The notes below the pieces were generated by a model. That model ran no database searches. It had not been told where the DNA came from and was given only the letters and a program-made list of their open reading frames with translations. Positions 1 through 4,287 of a stretch of DNA of 9,951 nt are shown piece by piece; within the stretch, counting starts at the first letter, position 1; the number at the start of each line of letters is the position of its first letter. Source of the DNA: an uncultured Gemmatimonadota bacterium (GTDB lineage: Bacteria > Gemmatimonadota > Gemmatimonadetes > Gemmatimonadales > Gemmatimonadaceae); NCBI GenBank assembly GCA_903894655.1, contig CAITQY010000174.1, positions 1 to 9,951 on the forward strand. The letters run 5' to 3'. The position numbers and the translations under genes are program-made.

Positions 1-678
1 GACTATTCACAGATCGAACTGCGGCTGCTGGCGCATTTGTCTGGTGATCCCGCGTTCGTGACCGCGTTCAAGGCGGGCGGCGACATTCACCGGCAGACGG
101 CGGCGATCATTTTCGGCGTGGAGCTGGCCGATGTGACCGGCGAGATGCGTGCCCGTGCGAAGACGATCAATTTCGCGACGATCTATGGGCAGGGAGCGCA
201 TGCCTTGTCGCGTCAGCTCAAGCTGCCGCATGCCGAAGCAAAGGCGTTCATCGACACGTATTTCGAGCGGTTCGCCGGGGTGAAGGCGTTCCTCGATCGC
301 TGCGTGGTGGAGGCGAAGGCGAAGGGATACGTGGAGACGCTGTTCCACCGTCGTCGCTACATCCCGGAGCTCAAGGAGCGGAATCACAACATGCGGGCCT
401 TCGGCGAGCGCGTGGCGGCTAATGCCCCGATCCAGGGCTCGGCGGCTGACCTGATCAAGATCGCCATGATCCGGGTGCACCAGGCACTGGCGAGCGAGGG
501 GCTGGCGTCTCGCATGCTGCTGCAGGTACATGACGAACTGATCTTCGAGCTGCCGGCCAGCGAGCAGACCGTGCTCTCGGCGCTCGTGAAGCGGGAGATG
601 GAGTCGGCGGCTACGCTCGACGTCCCGTTGTTGGTGGAGATGGGCGTGGGCGACGATTGGGTGGCCGCCAAGTCGTGA
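1..678 (+). CDS. polA: DNA polymerase I, C-terminal polymerase domain (5'-partial)
   Basis: This is the last 225 residues of family A DNA polymerase I, the repair and Okazaki-fragment processing polymerase; the gene enters from upstream of the window. The first residues are motif A, DYSQIELR, whose Asp1 is the catalytic metal ligand (E. coli D705). Motif B on the O-helix reads R50, K54, F58, Y62, which matches E. coli R754/K758/F762/Y766 in spacing; Phe rather than Tyr at position 58 is the form that discriminates against dideoxynucleotides. Motif C is VHDE with D178 as the second catalytic Asp, exactly 177 residues after motif A as in E. coli. The palm and fingers are therefore intact and the enzyme should be active. 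The residues after Y62-G63 are QGAHAL where E. coli has MSAFGL, a mild variation. It ends at TGA 676-678. The 5'-3' and 3'-5' exonuclease regions lie outside the window and cannot be judged. Confidence 0.97.
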   Translation, partial: DYSQIELRLLAHLSGDPAFVTAFKAGGDIHRQTAAIIFGVELADVTGEMRARAKTINFATIYGQGAHALSRQLKLPHAEAKAFIDTYFERFAGVKAFLDRCVVEAKAKGYVETLFHRRRYIPELKERNHNMRAFGERVAANAPIQGSAADLIKIAMIRVHQALASEGLASRMLLQVHDELIFELPASEQTVLSALVKREMESAATLDVPLLVEMGVGDDWVAAKS

Positions 679-708
679 CGGCCAAGTCGTGACGGCCAAG
701 TTGTGACG
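667..708. repeat. 14-bp tandem repeat, three copies, across the polA stop codon
   Basis: The unit gccaagtcgtgacg occurs at 667-680 and 681-694, and with one change (c to t at 702) at 695-708. The first copy encodes the last polA residues and its stop codon, so the extra copies are downstream duplications of the gene end. Because 14 is not a multiple of three, each copy places a TGA in a different frame. It looks like a local slippage product; no function is evident. Confidence 0.85.
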
Positions 709-783
709 GAGTTGGGGTTTGCCTCGTTTCGCGTAGAGGGCGTGTTGCACTTTGCATGAACTGATGGGCGCTGCGAGACTCGT

Positions 784-808
784 CTTCATGGCACGGCCCC
801 GCATGAAG
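784..808. promoter_or_regulatory. Inverted repeat upstream of the pilin promoter (possible activator site)
   Basis: The arms cttcatg (784-790) and catgaag (802-808) are perfect reverse complements separated by 11 nt. The dyad lies about 75-100 bp before the predicted sigma-54 transcription start near 882, a normal distance for an enhancer-binding activator such as PilR. A related half-site, gcatgaa, occurs at 754-760. It could instead be a hairpin in the polA 3' UTR. The symmetry is seen directly; the role is inferred. Confidence 0.35.
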
Positions 809-812
809 TTCA

Positions 813-839
813 GTAAGCCATTGTTTTGTAATGGCTTAC
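813..839. promoter_or_regulatory. Perfect 10-bp inverted repeat (activator site or polA terminator)
   Basis: gtaagccatt (813-822) and aatggcttac (830-839) form a perfect 10-bp stem around a 7-nt T-rich loop. No U-run follows on either strand (the next bases are gagtttct), so it is a poor match to an intrinsic terminator, although it is the only strong stem downstream of polA. It sits about 43-69 bp upstream of the predicted pilin transcription start, next to a second inverted repeat, and the surrounding DNA is visibly more AT-rich than the genes. A regulator binding site or a polA 3' end structure are both possible. Confidence 0.4.
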
Positions 840-856
840 GAGTTTCTAGCGGACGC

Positions 857-870
857 GGCACCTAGGTTGC
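857..870 (+). promoter_or_regulatory. Sigma-54 (-24/-12) promoter of the pilin gene
   Basis: The sequence reads GGCAC, five bases (ctagg), then TTGC. This matches the RpoN consensus TGGCAC-N5-TTGCW at all nine of these bases, with the essential GG and GC separated by exactly 10 nt; only the flanking first T (here c) and last W (here c) differ. Transcription would begin near 882, giving an 80-nt leader before the pilin ATG at 963. Sigma-54 with the PilR activator controls the major pilin gene in Pseudomonas, Myxococcus and Geobacter, so the position fits the gene. I see no convincing sigma-70 promoter in the same stretch. Confidence 0.65.
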
Positions 871-921
871 CTAGGGCTATAGGGTATTGCCGCATCTCGA
901 GTACCGCCCCCAACGCCTGAA

Positions 922-943
922 CCCGGGACGACGAAGTTCCGGG
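922..943 (+). other. Stem-loop in the pilin 5' leader
   Basis: cccgg (922-926) pairs with ccggg (939-943); the stem continues inward with a G-U, A-U and C-G pair (927-929 with 936-938), giving 8 pairs closed by a 6-nt loop. It ends 8 nt before the ribosome binding site. It may stabilise an abundant mRNA or tune translation; it does not cover the Shine-Dalgarno itself. Confidence 0.5.
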
Positions 944-951
944 CCGACCCA

Positions 952-957
952 GAGGAA
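952..957 (+). promoter_or_regulatory. Ribosome binding site of the pilin gene
   Basis: GAGGAA lies 5 nt before the ATG at 963 (7 nt from the GAGG core). It is the best Shine-Dalgarno before any full-length gene in the window and fixes this start, which also places the short basic leader and cleavage site correctly. Confidence 0.75.
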
Positions 958-962
958 GCCTT

Positions 963-1352
963 ATGCGACTGTCCCGTTCCCGTCAGGGATTCACACTGAT
1001 CGAGCTGCTGGTTGTCGTCGTCGTTCTCGGAATTCTGGCCGCGCTGGCGATCCCGAAGTTCCAGAACACCAAGGGCAGGGCGTACGCCGGGGCGCTCAAG
1101 AGCGACCTAAAGAATGTGGCCTCGATGCAGGAGGACTATTTCTATTACAACGAGACGTACGCCAGCAATGTGGGTGCGCTGAGCTTCACGAGCAGCGAAG
1201 GCGTGACCATCAATATTGCCGAGGCGGACGGTCGGGGGTGGTCGGCCACGTCCACCCATCCCGCTGCCTTTCCGCTCACCTGTGCGGTGTTTTACGGCCA
1301 AGCCGCTCCTGTTGGCGGTGCCACGGCTGAAGGCGTGGTACACTGCCAGTAG
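963..1352 (+). CDS. Type IV pilin (prepilin with class III signal peptide)
   Basis: The protein of 129 residues begins with a short basic leader (MRLSRSRQG) and a textbook prepilin peptidase site G9|F10-T-L-I-E14. Phe +1 would be N-methylated and Glu +5 (E14) is the assembly residue. Residues 10-30 are the hydrophobic alpha1-N helix, ending at P31. The mature form is 120 residues, small for a major pilin but within the range of compact PilA/PilE pilins. An aromatic cluster (Y59, F60, Y61, Y62, Y66) follows the helix. C107 and C128 are the only cysteines and should form the C-terminal D-loop disulfide. The protein would be inserted in the inner membrane, processed by PilD and assembled into an envelope-spanning fibre. 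No other pilus gene is in the window, so the assembly machinery must be encoded elsewhere. The sigma-54 promoter suggests a regulated, pilA-like major pilin. Pseudopilin of a type II secretion system is the main alternative, less likely because the gene stands apart from any gsp cluster. Confidence 0.93.
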   Translation: MRLSRSRQGFTLIELLVVVVVLGILAALAIPKFQNTKGRAYAGALKSDLKNVASMQEDYFYYNETYASNVGALSFTSSEGVTINIAEADGRGWSATSTHPAAFPLTCAVFYGQAAPVGGATAEGVVHCQ

Positions 1353-1418
1353 GCTGTTTTGAACGTTTTTGAATTCTCCATCGCGACCGACCCTGACCCG
1401 CTACGGCGATCCGCCCGT

Positions 1419-1724
1419 ATGCGGGAGGTCACTTTTGCGTTCGGTGCGCGGGAGTTCCGGAAACGTCGAGAGGGGATGATTCACGCGATGGACGGCGGGC
1501 TGTGGTTACACCGGCACGTGTGGCGTGGTGTCCCCATGGTGCACTTCGTGAGCACCGATCGCACGCGGTTGCTGGCGTACGGCGAGGCGGTGGGGATTCC
1601 CGCGAGCCGCCTGCAGTACAAGCCGTTGCGCGATCCGCGCACCGATGTGCGCCGAGAGGCCTGGCACTGGGATCTCGGTGGTCCGGTCTATCCGCCGGTC
1701 GACGAGCGGCTGCTCGTCGACTGA
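1419..1724 (+). CDS. Small hypothetical protein, DUF4031-like
   Basis: This reading frame of about 100 residues is soluble, rich in Arg, Trp and His, and has no signal peptide or membrane segment. Its core (a hydrophobic MVHFVSTD segment, then a helix ending in GI, then RLQYKP, then AWHWDL) has the order seen in DUF4031 proteins, where a short strand and helix are followed by a Gln-containing motif and an H-x-D-L motif. That resemblance is by eye and tentative. The start is uncertain. ATG 1419 has no Shine-Dalgarno. TTG 1359, six bases after the pilin stop with an AGG five bases upstream, would give 121 residues and tight coupling to the pilin. ATG 1488 has a purine-rich GAGAGGGG 12 nt upstream. 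It probably shares the pilin transcript, because no promoter is visible in the gap. Function unknown. Confidence 0.7.
   Translation: MREVTFAFGAREFRKRREGMIHAMDGGLWLHRHVWRGVPMVHFVSTDRTRLLAYGEAVGIPASRLQYKPLRDPRTDVRREAWHWDLGGPVYPPVDERLLVD
1696..1723. terminator. Hairpin between convergent genes (possible bidirectional terminator)
   Basis: gtcgacgagc (1698-1707) and gctcgtcgac (1712-1721) form a perfect 10-bp stem with a GGCT tetraloop; 1696-1697 add a C-G and a G-U pair. The stem encodes the last residues of the upstream gene and ends in its stop codon, 25 bp from the stop of the convergent transporter gene. There is no U-run on either strand, so it is not a canonical intrinsic terminator, but placement and stability suit transcript-end protection or termination. 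Some of the symmetry could come from codon repetition (GTCGAC/GAGC/CTCGTCGAC). Confidence 0.4.
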
Positions 1725-1748
1725 TCCGCCGCCGCAACCGGCAGCGCG

Positions 1749-3116
1749 TTACACGACACGCAGATTCACGTCGGCATCGCGCGCGGCGCGCTCGCCTTCC
1801 TGCACGTTGACCTTGGCCAGAATGGCGCCGCCGATCACGAAGAACGCGATCACCCAGAGAATGGCGCCGCGGCTGCTCCCTGTCTGACCGATGGCGATGG
1901 CGAACACCAGCGGACCGAGAATGCCGCCGAACTTCTCAAACACGGAGTAGAAGCCGAAGAACTCACCGCTCTTGTGCTTTGGTACCATGCTCGCAAAGAG
2001 CGACCGGCTGAGTGCCTGCGTGCCGCCTTGCACGAGCCCGACGAGCACGGCGAGAATGTAGAACTCGCGCTCGGTGTGAATCCCGTAGGCATACATGCAG
2101 ATGCCGGTATAGACGACCAGGCCGAGGAAGATCGAGCGTTTCGCTCCAAGTTTGCCGGCCAGTGTGCCGAAGGCGAACGCGAAGGGAATACCGACGAATT
2201 GCACGAGTAGAATCGCCTTGATCAAGGCAGGCCGCGCGATGCCGATCTCCGTGCCGAAGGCCGTCGCCATCTTGATGATGGTCTGAATGCCGTCGTTGTA
2301 GATCGTGAACGCGAGCATGGCTAGGAATGCCTGCTTGTAGTGGCGCATCTCGCGCAGCGTTTCACCCAGTCGGGAGAAGGCGACGGTAAACGGGTTGGCG
2401 GTCGATCGTTCGTCGGACTCTACCGTCCGGGGCGGTTCCGGGACGGTACGTAACACCGGGATCGAGAAGAGCAGCCACCAGACACCGACCGACACGAATG
2501 CCAGTCGCACGGGCAACGTGGCCTGATCAGCCGTGATGCCGTCGCCGCTGGGAAGTCCCAGCAGCCCCGGATTGCTGATCCACGCCAGATTGATGGCCAG
2601 GAGCAGTCCGCCACCGATATATCCGATGGCGTAGGCGGCGGTGGAGACCCGATCGATCTCCTCGTCGGTGGCAATGTGCGGCAGCAGGGCTTCATAGAAG
2701 GTCATACTGCCGGTGGCGCCGGCAATCGACAGGACGAACAGTGCGGAGGCGAACAGCAGTTCTCCGTGGTCGATGAAGAACATGCCGGCGGTGGCCACCA
2801 CACCGATCAGCATGAACGCGAACAGGAAGCGTTTCTTGGCTGCTTTGACGTCGGCCACCGCCCCGAGAATTGGTGCCAGCAGCGCGATCACGATGGCGGC
2901 GACGGTGTTGGCGTAGCCCAGCGACTGGGTGGCGGCTTCAGGGGTACGATCAGCACCGGCCACTTGAATGAAGTAGATCGGGAACACCGCGGTGGTGATC
3001 ACGGTCTGCATAGAGGACACGGCCCAGTCGTACATTGCCCAAGCACGCAACTCGGGTCGATGCAGGCCGAGTGCGTTCAACCATCCCTTTCGGGATTCCG
3101 TTCGGGCATCAGCCAT
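1749..3116 (-). CDS. MFS transporter, UMF1 / Atg22-like family
   Basis: The 455-residue integral membrane protein has about twelve hydrophobic segments. It carries the UMF1 (MFS_Atg22) signature AWAMYDWAVSS at 25-35, followed by a FPIYF first helix region, and the conserved second-half block GGTQALSRSLFASMVP (364-379) plus GEFFGFYSVFEKFGGILGP (384-402). The basic cytoplasmic loop DVKAAKKR at 89-96 matches the MFS loop 2-3 position. A soluble linker rich in charges (about 222-260) separates the two six-helix halves. Family members include the yeast vacuolar amino-acid exporter Atg22; bacterial substrates are mostly unknown, so none is assigned. The ATG at 3116 gives a normal family N-terminus, but the leader (ctcctcaccaagactgctc) has no Shine-Dalgarno. 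The gene stands alone, convergent with the small gene to its left and divergent from the lipoprotein to its right. A TATAAT box lies about 48 bp upstream. Confidence 0.9.
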   Translation of the reverse strand: MADARTESRKGWLNALGLHRPELRAWAMYDWAVSSMQTVITTAVFPIYFIQVAGADRTPEAATQSLGYANTVAAIVIALLAPILGAVADVKAAKKRFLFAFMLIGVVATAGMFFIDHGELLFASALFVLSIAGATGSMTFYEALLPHIATDEEIDRVSTAAYAIGYIGGGLLLAINLAWISNPGLLGLPSGDGITADQATLPVRLAFVSVGVWWLLFSIPVLRTVPEPPRTVESDERSTANPFTVAFSRLGETLREMRHYKQAFLAMLAFTIYNDGIQTIIKMATAFGTEIGIARPALIKAILLVQFVGIPFAFAFGTLAGKLGAKRSIFLGLVVYTGICMYAYGIHTEREFYILAVLVGLVQGGTQALSRSLFASMVPKHKSGEFFGFYSVFEKFGGILGPLVFAIAIGQTGSSRGAILWVIAFFVIGGAILAKVNVQEGERAARDADVNLRVV

Positions 3117-3143
3117 GAGCAGTCTTGGTGAGGAGTCTCGAAA

Positions 3144-3171
3144 TGGGCATCACTCTGCGGCAGATTATAGT
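3144..3171 (+). promoter_or_regulatory. Possible promoter of the lipoprotein gene
   Basis: TGGGCA (3144-3149, 4/6) and TATAGT (3166-3171, 5/6) are separated by 16 bp, predicting a start near 3178 and a leader of about 27 nt before ATG 3205. The -10 overlaps the minus-strand TATAAT of the divergent transporter gene by four bases. Moderate match only. Confidence 0.3.
3164..3169 (-). promoter_or_regulatory. -10 box of the MFS transporter promoter
   Basis: The minus strand reads a perfect TATAAT, predicting a start near 3157 and a leader of about 40 nt. A TGGACA (5/6 to TTGACA) lies 20 bp upstream on the same strand, which is longer than the usual 16-18 bp. The gcgg/ccgc symmetry around the box could also mark an operator. 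Confidence 0.45.
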
Positions 3172-3204
3172 CCGCGCTTACACCCACGCTGTCCAGTGCG
3201 CCGC

Positions 3205-4191
3205 ATGACGTCTTTCCGTCTCTCCTTGCTTAGCAGCCTTCGCGATCCCCTGCGGCCCGTGCGTGTGATCGCGGGGGGCGTGGCGTTGTTGACGCTGGTC
3301 GCCTGCGAGAACCGCCCGTCGACCTCGAACCCCGATTCGTCGTCGTCCGCAGGGGGTCCCCCGAATGCGGACAGCGTTGCCACATCGGTTTCGAGCAGCG
3401 GGTGGGACGCTGGTGCCGGAGCGTTCGTGGTGCTTCCCACGGTGGACGGTGGTGTGATGGCGGGGTCGCTGTTGCGCCCCGAGGCCAGCGAGCTGACGGT
3501 CGGGGATACGGCCGGTGTTGGCGTGGCATCGGCTGACGGCCGTATCGAGCTCTTCGCCCGAAGCGGTGCCGTGGGCATGGCGCGACTCACGGTTGAAGGG
3601 GCTCCGCGCGTGGATGACGGGTGTACCGCGTGGCCCGTGGCCCGTCTCGCGGTGGACGCTGGCGTTACCGTGGTACCATGGACCGCCGCCTTTGTGGTGG
3701 GGCGCGTCACGGCGATCCCGCTCGATTCGATCGAAGGGCTGGCGCCGCGCGATTCAGCGCGTCTGGCCTCCGATCTCACGCGACTCGCGTCGGGGTTGGC
3801 CGATGATACCAGCAGCACCTTTCGCGGACTGCCGTTCGTGGTCTTGCGGGCCTGGCGTACGCGTGGGCTCGACACCGCGTTCATCGTGGCCACGTTGGCT
3901 CGCCGCGTGAATCAGGAAGACGATCCAAAGGAAGAACGGCTGGTGATCGTCGTGGATGCGCTCGGCGACAACGCGAAGGCATGGAGCGTGGCATGGCATG
4001 AACGCGCCGCCGGCCCTGAGGAAGATCTGGTCGTGGCCGAGCCGTTGCTCGCCTTCCGGAATGTGGGCGTCCCCGACGTCCGCTTGTTGTTCGGTCGCGA
4101 CGATGGCGTGGCCCTTGGCGCGGCGGTGTTGTCGCGTGGAAAGACCGGGTGGCGGGTGCTCTGGGAAAGTGCGGTCGCGGGTTGCAATTGA
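3205..4191 (+). CDS. Predicted lipoprotein of unknown function
   Basis: The 328-residue protein starts with a basic n-region (MTSFRLSLLSSLRDPLRPVR), a hydrophobic stretch (VIAGGVALLTLVA) and a lipobox L31-V-A-C34, so Cys34 should be lipidated. Residue +2 is Glu rather than Asp, which would not act as an inner-membrane retention signal in the enterobacterial rule. A Ser/Pro/Gly/Asn-rich tether (36-66) leads to a mixed alpha/beta domain (about 67-328) with no motif I recognise. The mature part has only two cysteines besides C34: C140 and C327, the second-last residue, which could pair in a disulfide. The frame stays open to 2992, but that would overlap the divergent transporter by 125 bp; ATG 3205 places the signal peptide correctly and is chosen. 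There is no Shine-Dalgarno. Function unknown; it would sit at the cell envelope facing the periplasm or outside. Confidence 0.85.
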   Translation: MTSFRLSLLSSLRDPLRPVRVIAGGVALLTLVACENRPSTSNPDSSSSAGGPPNADSVATSVSSSGWDAGAGAFVVLPTVDGGVMAGSLLRPEASELTVGDTAGVGVASADGRIELFARSGAVGMARLTVEGAPRVDDGCTAWPVARLAVDAGVTVVPWTAAFVVGRVTAIPLDSIEGLAPRDSARLASDLTRLASGLADDTSSTFRGLPFVVLRAWRTRGLDTAFIVATLARRVNQEDDPKEERLVIVVDALGDNAKAWSVAWHERAAGPEEDLVVAEPLLAFRNVGVPDVRLLFGRDDGVALGAAVLSRGKTGWRVLWESAVAGCN

Positions 4192-4273
4192 GGCGGAGCT
4201 GATGGCGAGCACGGACGCGGTGTGCTGGTCGCGATGGAAAATGCAAGGCGTGGAATTCGGTTCGCCCGACGCG

Positions 4274-4279
4274 TAGAAT
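4274..4279 (+). promoter_or_regulatory. -10 box of tex, predicting a leaderless mRNA
   Basis: TAGAAT (5/6 to TATAAT) ends 8 nt before the ATG at 4288, so transcription should start at or within two or three bases of the start codon. No Shine-Dalgarno lies between. This is the layout of leaderless genes in Deinococcus and actinobacteria (TANNNT then ATG). The -35 candidate at 4251-4256 (TGGAAT) is weak. Confidence 0.5.
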
Positions 4280-4287
4280 CCGCGAAC

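Noticed and set aside
813..850. Canonical intrinsic terminator for polA
   Set aside because: The stem is strong, but there is no U-run after it; kept only as an inverted repeat of uncertain role.
7..861. Minus-strand open frame opposite polA reaching into the intergenic region
   Set aside because: Mostly antisense to the conserved polymerase motifs; the part in the spacer has no gene-like features.
887..1330. Plus-strand frame overlapping the pilin in another frame
   Set aside because: Composition is Arg/Gly/Cys-rich and unstructured, with no Shine-Dalgarno; the pilin frame has the signal peptide and ribosome binding site.
2992..3204. N-terminal extension of the lipoprotein frame
   Set aside because: It would run through the divergent transporter start and bury the lipoprotein signal peptide 71 residues in.
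4222..4287. 22-codon N-terminal extension of tex
   Set aside because: Tex proteins start close to MTDTIAP; the extension has no Shine-Dalgarno and overlaps the likely -10 box.
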